8,722 nt of DNA, from the NCBI GenBank assembly GCA_003132645.1, contig PKYM01000101.1:1-8722 (forward strand), given 5' to 3'. Positions 1 to 6,373 of this stretch are shown piece by piece (position 1 is the first letter of the stretch; each line of letters starts with the position of its first letter). This DNA comes from Actinomycetota bacterium (GTDB taxonomy: Bacteria > Actinomycetota > Thermoleophilia > UBA2241). The translations under genes were made by a program, and so were the position numbers. The notes beneath the pieces were generated by a model that was not told where the DNA came from, searched no databases, and saw only the letters and a list, made by a program, of their open reading frames with translations.

Positions 1-2
1 CG

Positions 3-2366
3 CCGGCCGCCACCGCCCCATCGCCGACCTCCTGGACGTTCGCCGTGTACGCGAACGGCGACAACAATCTCGAATACACCTGGCCCCAGTTCACCCTGCG
101 GGCCCTCCGGGCACTGCCCGCCAACGCCGACGTGAACGTGGTCGCCATGATCGACTGGCACAGCGTAAAGAAGGGCGTCCAGCTGCTGCAGTTCTCGGGT
201 GGCAAGGTGACAGTGGTGGCGAGCTGGCCCGACAAGGACTTCGGGGCGGAAGCGACGTTCACGTGGTTTCTGAAGCAGATCGCGACCCGCTACCCCTCGA
301 CTCACCTCGCCGTCGACATCTGGGATCACGGGTATGGCTGGCGCTACATCTCCGATGACTTCACCTCGAACGACCGCATCACCATGCCGGAGCTGCGCAA
401 CGCCATCCGCGCTGCCGCCGTGCCCATCGACGTCCTCTGCTTCGACGCCTGCAACATGGCCAATGTCGAGGCCGTATCCGAGATAGGCAGCTCGAAGCTC
501 GTGCGCTACGTGGTCGGCTCCGAGGAGACTATCGACCAGGACGGCTACCCCTACGGCGGCGCCCTGCGCCCGCTTCTGGCAGACCCGAGCCGCACGCCGC
601 GCCAGGTGGCGGGCGACATGGTAAGCGCCTGGCAGGGCTACTACCGGCCACTGCGCTGTTTCGACTGGGTGAGCCTGTCGGCACTCGACGTCGACCAGGT
701 CATGCAGGCCAGGACCGACATCACCGCCTGGGTCGCCAGGCTGCACGCCGATCTGCCGCAGGACAGGCCCCTGTATGCCGCCGATCTCCACCACAGCATC
801 TACGCCTGGGACTGCTGGTATGTCGACATGGCCGACGTCGCGGGGCGCCTGGCAGCCGACCCGGCGATCACCGACGCGACCCTGAAGATGCTGTCGACCA
901 CCGTCGCCGACGATCTCACGGGAGCCGTGGTGGCGCTCTGGAGCGGCTCGTATGCGAGCGCCTTCAAGGGCATCACGATCTGGTGGGGGACCGGCAGCGA
1001 CTGGCGCGCCGACCAGGGGATCTATCGCCGCCAGATCGCCTTCGCCGACCAGACCGGCTGGTATGAGTTCCTGAAGGCCTACAACGCCGGCCACCTCCCG
1101 GGACCGTCCCAGGCGCCCAACCCCGCGGTCCGTCGCGCGAACTACGGGCTGACCGACGTCGCCTTCGCCGACGCCGACCACGGCTGGGCCACGGGTTACA
1201 ACAACGTTTCGAGCGAAGCGGTCATCCTGCGCACCACCGACGGCGGCCGCCACTGGACGACGAAGAGCCCCGCCTGGTGGGACACCTACATGACGAGCTC
1301 GCTGGCGTTCGTCACGGCCCGCCGGGCATGGGCGGTCGGCAGTGAGGGCGACTACGAAAGCGCCATCGTGAAGACCACCGACGGCGGTCTGAACTGGAGC
1401 TGGCAGGACAGCGACACAGTCCAGTACCTGCTGGGCGCCGACTTCCTGAACGCGACCCACGGCTGGGTCTGCGGCAGCCGCGGCACGCTCCTGCAGACGA
1501 CCGACGGCGGCCGCACGTGGAGCGGCAAGCGCGGCGCCTCCGTCACCGACCTCTGGTCGGTCGACTTCACCGACGCCGCTCACGGCTGGGTCGCCGGCGG
1601 CAACGCCGGCAAGACAGACGGCGTCATCCGCCACACCTCCGACGGCGGCGCGACCTGGACCACGCAGGTCACCACCCCCGGCGCCATCATCTACAAGGTC
1701 GCCGGGCTCGATGGCTCACAGGCGTGGGCCGTCGGCGGCAGCCCCGTGTCGGGCGCCGGCATCATCATCCACACCTCCGACGGCGGGCTGACCTGGCAGC
1801 CGCAGTACGGCGGCCCGGCCATCCCCTGGCTCTGCGACGCGACCTTCGTCGACGCCTCCACGGGATGGGCCGTGGGCGAGCACGGCACGGTCCTGCGAAC
1901 GGCGGACGGCGGCCTGACCTGGACCACCGTCACCGTGCCGACGCACGAGGATCTGACGGCGGTGTGGTTCACGGGCGCCGCGAACGGCTGGATCGTCGGC
2001 GACGGCGCGGCGATGCTGCACTCAACCGACGGCGGCGCGACCTGGACGACCACGCGGGCCGACGTCATCGGGCCCCGGACGTTCGCCCCGGCGCCCTCGA
2101 CCGTGAGCCGCGCCGCCGGGGCGCTCCTGCGCTACTGCGTGACCGACGCGCAGAGCGCTACGGCGACGGTGACCATCAAGATCACCGACGGGGACGGGCA
2201 CACGGTGGCGACCCTCTCGCTCGGCCGGTGCGCGACCGCGGCGCAGCACGTCGCGCGCTTTGTCTGTCGCCTGCCGCGCGGCGCCTACCGCTTTTCGGTG
2301 TACGCGCGCGACGAGGCCGGCAACGCCCAGACGCGGGTGGGATCGAACGTCCTGACCGTGAAGTAG
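3..2366 (+). CDS. Clostripain-type (C11) cysteine protease with C-terminal seven-bladed YCF48-like propeller; 5' end outside window
   Basis: The reading frame is open from the first in-frame codon at position 3 to TAG at 2364-2366. The beta-strand leading into YANGDNNLE starts upstream of the GTG at 45 (residues WTFAVYANGD), so that GTG is not the true start and the N-terminus, including any signal peptide, is missing. Residue numbers here count the GTG at 45 as 1. Residues 1-345 match peptidase family C11: YANGDNNLE at the start, the catalytic His in IWDHGYGW (His95, codon 327-329) and the catalytic Cys in CFDACNMA (Cys136, codon 450-452). Both dyad residues are present, so activity is expected. 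Residues about 366-670 hold seven DGGxxW repeats of the YCF48/BNR type. Residues 680-773 form a FlgD-like Ig beta-sandwich ending in YRFSVYARDEAGN. Known C11 enzymes are secreted or periplasmic and often Arg- or Lys-specific; specificity here is unknown. The propeller probably binds a protein or the cell surface (inference). No obvious operon partner lies downstream. Confidence 0.9.
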   Translation, partial: PAATAPSPTSWTFAVYANGDNNLEYTWPQFTLRALRALPANADVNVVAMIDWHSVKKGVQLLQFSGGKVTVVASWPDKDFGAEATFTWFLKQIATRYPSTHLAVDIWDHGYGWRYISDDFTSNDRITMPELRNAIRAAAVPIDVLCFDACNMANVEAVSEIGSSKLVRYVVGSEETIDQDGYPYGGALRPLLADPSRTPRQVAGDMVSAWQGYYRPLRCFDWVSLSALDVDQVMQARTDITAWVARLHADLPQDRPLYAADLHHSIYAWDCWYVDMADVAGRLAADPAITDATLKMLSTTVADDLTGAVVALWSGSYASAFKGITIWWGTGSDWRADQGIYRRQIAFADQTGWYEFLKAYNAGHLPGPSQAPNPAVRRANYGLTDVAFADADHGWATGYNNVSSEAVILRTTDGGRHWTTKSPAWWDTYMTSSLAFVTARRAWAVGSEGDYESAIVKTTDGGLNWSWQDSDTVQYLLGADFLNATHGWVCGSRGTLLQTTDGGRTWSGKRGASVTDLWSVDFTDAAHGWVAGGNAGKTDGVIRHTSDGGATWTTQVTTPGAIIYKVAGLDGSQAWAVGGSPVSGAGIIIHTSDGGLTWQPQYGGPAIPWLCDATFVDASTGWAVGEHGTVLRTADGGLTWTTVTVPTHEDLTAVWFTGAANGWIVGDGAAMLHSTDGGATWTTTRADVIGPRTFAPAPSTVSRAAGALLRYCVTDAQSATATVTIKITDGDGHTVATLSLGRCATAAQHVARFVCRLPRGAYRFSVYARDEAGNAQTRVGSNVLTVK
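1140..2054 (+). repeat. Seven protein-level YCF48/BNR-like repeats (propeller blades)
   Basis: Seven copies of the pattern HGWAxG...LxTTDGGxxW occur inside the protease gene. The DGG codons start at 1239, 1380, 1503, 1641, 1779, 1905 and 2028, giving spacings of 123 to 141 bases (41 to 47 residues). Blade-end motifs in order are TTDGGRHW, TTDGGLNW, TTDGGRTW, TSDGGATW, TSDGGLTW, TADGGLTW and STDGGATW. Seven is the usual number for a closed propeller of the HCF136/YCF48 type, so this looks like one complete domain. The repeats have diverged at DNA level and are not tandem DNA duplications of recent origin. Confidence 0.85.
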
Positions 2367-2451
2367 GGCCGCGAGGGCAGCAGAAGGCGGCGTTGTGCTA
2401 CTCCCGAGGCGCGTCGGCCCACGGCCCGATGGTCCCGAGGGTGGTCATGAG

Positions 2452-2457
2452 AGGAGG
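2452..2457 (+). promoter_or_regulatory. Ribosome binding site deciding a GTG start
   Basis: A perfect AGGAGG sits 6 nt before the GTG at 2464. It fixes the start of the dihydrofolate-reductase-like gene against the longer open frame that begins at 2395. Confidence 0.8.
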
Positions 2458-2463
2458 TTCACC

Positions 2464-3024
2464 GTGGCCAGACTGATCTACTCGGCGATCACCTCGCTCG
2501 ACGGCTACGTAGCCGACCAGGACGGCAACTTCGACTGGGCTGCGCCGGACGAGGAGGTACATACCTTCGTCAACGATCTCGAGCGGCCGATCGGCACCTA
2601 CCTCTACGGGCGCCGGATGTACGAGGTGATGGTCTTCTGGGAGACCGCGCACGCCATCACCGACGAGCCGCCCTTCGCTGCGGACTTCGCGCAGATCTGG
2701 CGGGCGGCCGACAAGATCGTGTACTCCACGACGCTGGAGACGACATCCAGCGCCAGGACGCGGATCGAGCGAGACTTCGATCCCGAAACGGTCCGCCGGA
2801 TGAAAGCGACAGCGGGACGTGACCTCAGCGTGGGCGGTCCCGAACTCGCCGCCCAGGCGATCAAGGTCGGGTTGGTCGACGAGTACCACCTGCTCATCAC
2901 GCCTGTCGTAGTGGGAGGCGGCACGCAGTCCCTCCCAAACGATGTCCGTCTGAAGCTCGAACTGCTCGACGAACGCCGTTTCGACAACGGCGTGGTCCAC
3001 CTCCACTACCTCACACAGACGTGA
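2464..3024 (+). CDS. Dihydrofolate reductase family protein (RibD C-terminal domain)
   Basis: A 186-residue protein with the fold shared by dihydrofolate reductase and the reductase domain of RibD. Visible family marks are SLDGYVAD (residues 11-18), YGRRMYEVM (48-56), KIVYSTTL (84-91), the nucleotide-binding VGGPELA (123-129) and DEYHLLITPVVVGGGT (139-154). The length fits single-domain members of this group, which reduce pteridine- or pyrimidine-like or unknown substrates with NADPH; the true substrate cannot be read from sequence. The GTG at 2464 is chosen because a perfect AGGAGG lies at 2452-2457 with a 6-nt spacer and the protein then starts exactly at the first beta-strand (ARLIYSAITSLDG). 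The frame stays open upstream to 2395 but those 23 residues do not resemble the family. The gene starts 97 bp after the protease, so it may have its own promoter. It ends convergently with the MarR gene, 39 bp apart. Confidence 0.9.
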   Translation: MARLIYSAITSLDGYVADQDGNFDWAAPDEEVHTFVNDLERPIGTYLYGRRMYEVMVFWETAHAITDEPPFAADFAQIWRAADKIVYSTTLETTSSARTRIERDFDPETVRRMKATAGRDLSVGGPELAAQAIKVGLVDEYHLLITPVVVGGGTQSLPNDVRLKLELLDERRFDNGVVHLHYLTQT

Positions 3025-3063
3025 GGACAAGGCGACGCCGCCCGGGATCCCGCCGAGACTCGC

Positions 3064-3558
3064 TTACGTCGACGCGCACTCCGACTGCACGGCGAGGCCG
3101 TCGCGCATGGCGAGCAGGAGCACGGCGAGCTGGCGGCGCTGCTCGTCGGTCAAGCCGCTGAAGAGCTTGTCCTCGGCCTCGCGCTGGGCACGCGCAGCCT
3201 GCACGAGCCGACGTTCGCCCGCGGCGTTCAAGGAGACGACGTGGCGGCGCCGGTCGGCGGCATCACGCCGGCGCGAGACGAAGCCGCTCACCTCCAGCGG
3301 ATTGAGAAGCGTGACGAGAACGCTCGGTTCCACGCCCATCAGCCCGCCGAGATCGCGCTGGCCCATGGGGCCCTGGTCGTGGAGAAGCCCGAGGAGCTGG
3401 AAGTGGCGGGGCGAGAGCTCGACCGCGGCATGCGCATCGCGCAGCACGCGCATGGCCTCTTGGCCGAGCAGCGCCAGAAGGAGGCCGGGGCTCGTGCGGC
3501 GTTCCTCGAGAACGCTGCCCGTTTTCGCCCCTGGTTTGCGTGTGTCGCGAGCTGCCAT
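3064..3558 (-). CDS. MarR-family transcriptional regulator
   Basis: A 164-residue protein of typical MarR length. The core starts with SPRHFQLLGLL (residues 49-59, helix before the winged HTH). The recognition region GQRDLGGLMGVEPSVLVTLLNPLEVSGFV spans about 66-94. The wing carries the family signature RRRDAADRRRHVVSLNAAG (96-114), matching the usual D.xDRR...LTxxG pattern. N- and C-terminal helices would form the dimer interface. MarR proteins usually act as dimeric repressors released by small aromatic or oxidising ligands; the ligand here is not predictable. The gene is divergent from a quinone-oxidoreductase-like gene across a 102-bp gap with repeat elements, so that gene and marR itself are the likely targets. 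No Shine-Dalgarno sequence is visible before the ATG; a TACACT hexamer ends 7 nt upstream, which would fit a leaderless mRNA (inference). Confidence 0.92.
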   Translation of the reverse strand: MAARDTRKPGAKTGSVLEERRTSPGLLLALLGQEAMRVLRDAHAAVELSPRHFQLLGLLHDQGPMGQRDLGGLMGVEPSVLVTLLNPLEVSGFVSRRRDAADRRRHVVSLNAAGERRLVQAARAQREAEDKLFSGLTDEQRRQLAVLLLAMRDGLAVQSECAST

Positions 3559-3561
3559 CGC

Positions 3562-3574
3562 GGGTAGTGTACCC
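3562..3574. promoter_or_regulatory. Inverted repeat over the probable marR -10 region
   Basis: A perfect inverted repeat GGGTA-N3-TACCC lies just before the marR start. On the minus strand it contains TACACT (3571 to 3566), a 4-of-6 match to a -10 box, ending 7 nt from the ATG. No convincing -35 box is seen at normal spacing. A repressor binding here would block marR transcription. The arms are only 5 bp, so chance is possible. Confidence 0.35.
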
Positions 3575-3578
3575 TGCG

Positions 3579-3604
3579 CAATCGTTTAGGACACACAATC
3601 GTTT
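3579..3604. promoter_or_regulatory. Direct repeat CAATCGTTT, candidate operator of the MarR/oxidoreductase pair
   Basis: Two identical 9-mers CAATCGTTT occur at 3579-3587 and 3596-3604, 17 bp start to start, in the gap between marR and the divergent oxidoreductase gene. The segment is AT-richer than its surroundings. The position between divergent promoters fits an operator for the MarR protein, although MarR dimers usually bind inverted rather than direct repeats, so a second regulator or tandem promoter elements remain possible. Confidence 0.5.
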
Positions 3605-3609
3605 CGCCA

Positions 3610-3624
3610 CCACAACTGCTGTGG
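3610..3624. promoter_or_regulatory. Short inverted repeat in the 5' region of the oxidoreductase gene
   Basis: CCACA-ACTGC-TGTGG forms a 5-bp-arm inverted repeat about 36 bp before the oxidoreductase ATG. It could be a second regulator half-site pair or a weak leader hairpin; the arms are short and no function is shown. Confidence 0.25.
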
Positions 3625-3660
3625 CCGGTGAGGCGACGCGAGATCGAGGAGGCCCATGCC

Positions 3661-4596
3661 ATGCGTGCAGTAGCGATCGAGGACTTCAAGGTTGGTCCGA
3701 CCGCGGTGGAAGTGCCGATGCCCGAGCCGGGACCAGGTGAGGCGCTGGTCAAGGTGGCGGCTTCGTCGGTGAACGGCTTCGACGTGGCGGCCGCGTCGGG
3801 CATGTTGCAGGGCATGATGGAACATCGCTTCCCCGTCGTGCTGGGCAAGGACTTCGCCGGCACGATCGAAGAAGTCGGAGACGGGGTGTCGAGCGTCGCG
3901 CCGGGCGATCAGGTCTTCGGCGTACTGATGCGTGAGTTCATGGGCGACGGGACGTTCGGCGAGTACGTCATCGTGCCGGCGGCGATCGGCTTGGCCAAGA
4001 TGCCCCCCGGACTCGACCACGCCGTCGCGGGAGCGCTCGGCCTTGCCGGCGCGGCGGCTGCCGCGGCGATCGACGCGCTCGCACCTTCCACCGGGCAGAC
4101 GGTGCTGATCGCCGGCGCCACCGGCGGCGTCGGCGCCCTCGCCATCCAGCTGGCCCACGCGCGCGGAGCTCACGTCATCGCGACCGCGCGGCCCGGCGAA
4201 GAGGCGCGGTTCGTGACCGGCCTTGGGGCCGACTCTGTGATCGACTACACGAACGATGTCGAGACGACGGTCCGCTCCGGGTGGCCGGCCGGCGTCGATG
4301 CCGCCCTCCATCTCGCCGGCGACGCGCAGCAGCTCGCGCGGCTCGTAAGGCCCGGTGGGCGCTTCGCGTCGACCCTGGGCGTGGGCGCCGATCAGCTCGA
4401 GACGCCCGACCTTACGGCCACGGCGGTGATGGCGATGCCGAGCGCCGGCGTGCTCGATCTACTTGCCGCCGATGTCGCGGCCGGGAAACTGCTCGTCCCC
4501 ATCCAGCACACCTACCAGCTCGAGGACGTGCCTCAGGCGATCGTCGACTTCGCGCGAGGCACGCTCGGCAAGCTCGCGATCGCGATCGTCGCGTAG
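3661..4596 (+). CDS. Zinc-less NADP-dependent medium-chain oxidoreductase (quinone oxidoreductase-like)
   Basis: A 311-residue protein of the medium-chain dehydrogenase/reductase superfamily, Qor-like branch. The N-terminal GroES-like domain covers about 1-115, with the family motif GKDFAGTIEEVGDGV (62-76). The Rossmann domain follows, with the dinucleotide loop IAGATGGVGALAIQLA (150-165) and the later strand ARPGEEARFVTGLGADSVIDY (176-196). The Cys-rich structural zinc loop and catalytic zinc ligands of alcohol dehydrogenases are absent, so it should act without zinc and reduce quinones, enones or similar electrophiles with NADPH; substrate unknown. The ATG at 3661 is chosen because AGGAGG lies at 3647-3652 with an 8-nt spacer and the protein then starts MRAVAIEDF, as in relatives. 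A GTG at 3628 would add 11 unrelated residues, and an ATG at 3656 is out of frame. Divergent marR is its likely regulator. Confidence 0.92.
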   Translation: MRAVAIEDFKVGPTAVEVPMPEPGPGEALVKVAASSVNGFDVAAASGMLQGMMEHRFPVVLGKDFAGTIEEVGDGVSSVAPGDQVFGVLMREFMGDGTFGEYVIVPAAIGLAKMPPGLDHAVAGALGLAGAAAAAAIDALAPSTGQTVLIAGATGGVGALAIQLAHARGAHVIATARPGEEARFVTGLGADSVIDYTNDVETTVRSGWPAGVDAALHLAGDAQQLARLVRPGGRFASTLGVGADQLETPDLTATAVMAMPSAGVLDLLAADVAAGKLLVPIQHTYQLEDVPQAIVDFARGTLGKLAIAIVA

Positions 4597-4613
4597 CACG
4601 ACCGCCAAGCGGC

Positions 4614-4650
4614 AAGCGGCCGAGCCGTGGCGATCAGCGCTCGGCCGCTT
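4614..4650. terminator. Perfect 12-bp hairpin between convergent genes, probable bidirectional terminator
   Basis: AAGCGGCCGAGC (4614-4625) and GCTCGGCCGCTT (4639-4650) are exact reverse complements separated by a 13-nt loop. The hairpin lies 17 bp after the oxidoreductase stop and 55 bp past the phosphoesterase stop on the other strand. There is no T-tract on either side, so it is not a textbook intrinsic terminator, but strong U-less hairpins are common at gene ends in high-GC bacteria. Confidence 0.6.
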
Positions 4651-4705
4651 CGCAGGCAAAGTCGATGCCGGCCTGGCTGAGCGACTGCTGCCTTCGCTCC
4701 CGCAG

Positions 4706-6373
4706 TCAGGCCCCGGGCCGCTTCAGCTTCGCCTGCATGTCCGCCGTCAGCGCCACGATGAGCTCGGCGTTGTAGGAGCCGGTCGGCAGAAGGCCGATCG
4801 GGTTGTTGAAGATCTGCTGGGCGGCGACGGCATAGGCACGCGATGTCGCGGCCAGCGAGCCGTCTTCGACTACCGGGTCGATGTCGGTCGTGATGATCGA
4901 GACGGTGTCGTCGCTTCTGCGGACGATCTCGAACGTGCGGAACTGCTGCGGGAAGTCTCTGAGCGACGCAGTCTCGATCTCCCAGAAACCGAGCTCCGGA
5001 CGGCCGGCGTCCGGTGACTTCAGCGCGGTGACCGCGTTGCGATGGCGATGCCCCGCGAGCCACAGAATGAGGTTCGGATAGGTGTGGAGCTTGGCGATCA
5101 GCTCGTTCTCGGACACGCAGGCGGCGGAGCCCCAGCCCATGGGAGAGCCCGCCGCTTCCACGCCTATCGGTATGTGCGCGGCGATGATCATGAGCTTGCC
5201 TTCGGCCTGACCCTTGTCGAGCTCGCTCACGAGCCAGTCGTGGCGCTCCTGGTCGAGACAGCCATGCCCGTAGCCGTTGTCGTAGGGCTCGTCGTCGCCT
5301 TGCGTGTCGTCGAGCACGATGACCCTAACGGGCACCTCCGCCTTCGGCTCAAAGGTGTAGCAGGCAAAGCCGGCGGCGACGTTGTCCCGGTCGAAGCCAT
5401 GACCCTTCGGGCTCGAGGAAGTGGTGAAGAGCTCGCTCATCCACTCGCTCTTCGAGAGAGAAAAGCGGTCCGGGTCGGCGGCGAGCACCTTCGGTGGGGT
5501 CGGAAACGCCGCGACCGGCCCGATGCCGAAGATGTCCCCGTAGGGCGTCCGCCCGTCGAGGCAGCCCATGTAGAAGCCGCGGCTGTCCGGGCCGAGCGGG
5601 TCCTCGAAGACGTTGCCGAGGTTGAGGATCTCGTCTCCGACGTAGGTCTGTCGGAGGTAGTCGTTCACGGCGAGGAACCCCGTCCAGAAGTGATCGTGGT
5701 TGCCGCGCGCCTGGTACCAGGGAATGGACCTGTCGAGCCCCGTCGCGTCGTACTCGTCCAGGTAGTCGCCCCGGGGCCCGGGAACGACGTCTGCCTTGAC
5801 CCCCGAATCGGGGTCCATGTGCCGGCCGTCAAGGACGTCGACGTACCATCGCAGCTCGTTGTACTGGGTGTTGTTGCACGTGTCGCCGAGCGAGATGCCA
5901 AAATCGATCGGCTCCTCGCTGTGCAGGGCGTTGACCGTCCGCAGGGCCGCGTCGAGCACATGCTGCGTGTAGAGCATGACGCCCGAATAGGCCGACGAGA
6001 GAAAGCCCTTGTAGCCGAACATGATCGCCTGGGCGGGAGACTGCACGTCGGCGATGTGGATGTCGGTGATGGTAAAGAAGCGCAGGAGCTTGGCGACGCC
6101 GGTGGCTGAGGCGCCGTCATAGCCAGCCGGCATGAGGTCGAGCCGCCGTTCATGCTCGAGACCTGGTCCGTAGCTCCACGTGCCGTAGCCCGCCTCCTCG
6201 TACCTCGAGAGCTCGTAGGGCAGCACCTTCGGCGCGTCGGAGGCGATCTGGTCGGGCACGATCGTCCTGCGCACCGTCGTCGGGACGCTGGAAACGACCG
6301 GCGAACGGACGGTGGAGGCAGCCGGGAAACGAACGGTGGAAGCGATCGGGCCTGCCTCGTGCAATGGTCTCAT
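4706..6373 (-). CDS. TIGR03768-type metallophosphoesterase (RPA4764 family)
   Basis: A 555-residue calcineurin-like phosphoesterase with all metal-site motifs spread out by long inserts: DIH (Asp104, His106), GD (163-164) in SLGDTCNNTQ, GNHDH (224-228), AAHIP (His400) and GHRH (441-444). About 170 residues separate GNHD from the next His, which fits the TIGR03768 family, defined by such inserts. The conserved lead-in LPYELSRYEEAGYGTWSYGPGLEHERRLDLM (51-81) also fits. It should bind two metal ions and hydrolyse a phosphomonoester or diester; the substrate is unknown. Family members usually carry a Tat signal, but here the N-terminus (MRPLHEAGPIASTVRF) has no twin-arginine motif and no hydrophobic stretch. 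The ATG overlaps the stop of the upstream DUF3089 gene as TGATG, with AAGGGG just upstream as a weak ribosome site, so translation is probably coupled. The next acceptable starts downstream would cut into the family region. Confidence 0.87.
   Translation of the reverse strand: MRPLHEAGPIASTVRFPAASTVRSPVVSSVPTTVRRTIVPDQIASDAPKVLPYELSRYEEAGYGTWSYGPGLEHERRLDLMPAGYDGASATGVAKLLRFFTITDIHIADVQSPAQAIMFGYKGFLSSAYSGVMLYTQHVLDAALRTVNALHSEEPIDFGISLGDTCNNTQYNELRWYVDVLDGRHMDPDSGVKADVVPGPRGDYLDEYDATGLDRSIPWYQARGNHDHFWTGFLAVNDYLRQTYVGDEILNLGNVFEDPLGPDSRGFYMGCLDGRTPYGDIFGIGPVAAFPTPPKVLAADPDRFSLSKSEWMSELFTTSSSPKGHGFDRDNVAAGFACYTFEPKAEVPVRVIVLDDTQGDDEPYDNGYGHGCLDQERHDWLVSELDKGQAEGKLMIIAAHIPIGVEAAGSPMGWGSAACVSENELIAKLHTYPNLILWLAGHRHRNAVTALKSPDAGRPELGFWEIETASLRDFPQQFRTFEIVRRSDDTVSIITTDIDPVVEDGSLAATSRAYAVAAQQIFNNPIGLLPTGSYNAELIVALTADMQAKLKRPGA

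Noticed and set aside
1140..2054. Regularly spaced repeats that might suggest a CRISPR or minisatellite
   Set aside because: Spacing is 123-141 bases, units are diverged at DNA level and always in frame; they are protein propeller blades.
1517..2476. 319-codon Arg-rich open frame overlapping the protease propeller
   Set aside because: Another frame of the same strand; the product is almost entirely Arg-rich low complexity caused by GC-rich codons.
2398..3030. 210-codon open frame antisense to the dihydrofolate-reductase-like gene
   Set aside because: No domain seen, and the sense strand has a perfect ribosome site and clear family motifs.
3043..3052. CGGGATCCCG palindrome between the convergent reductase-like and marR genes as a terminator
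   Set aside because: A 10-bp palindrome with no loop and no T-tract cannot form a useful hairpin; probably chance.
5042..6109. 355-codon open frame on the plus strand opposite the metallophosphoesterase
   Set aside because: It is antisense to a gene with all family motifs, its product is a Val/Arg/Glu/Asp-rich shadow with no recognisable domain, and long antisense frames are expected at this G+C content.
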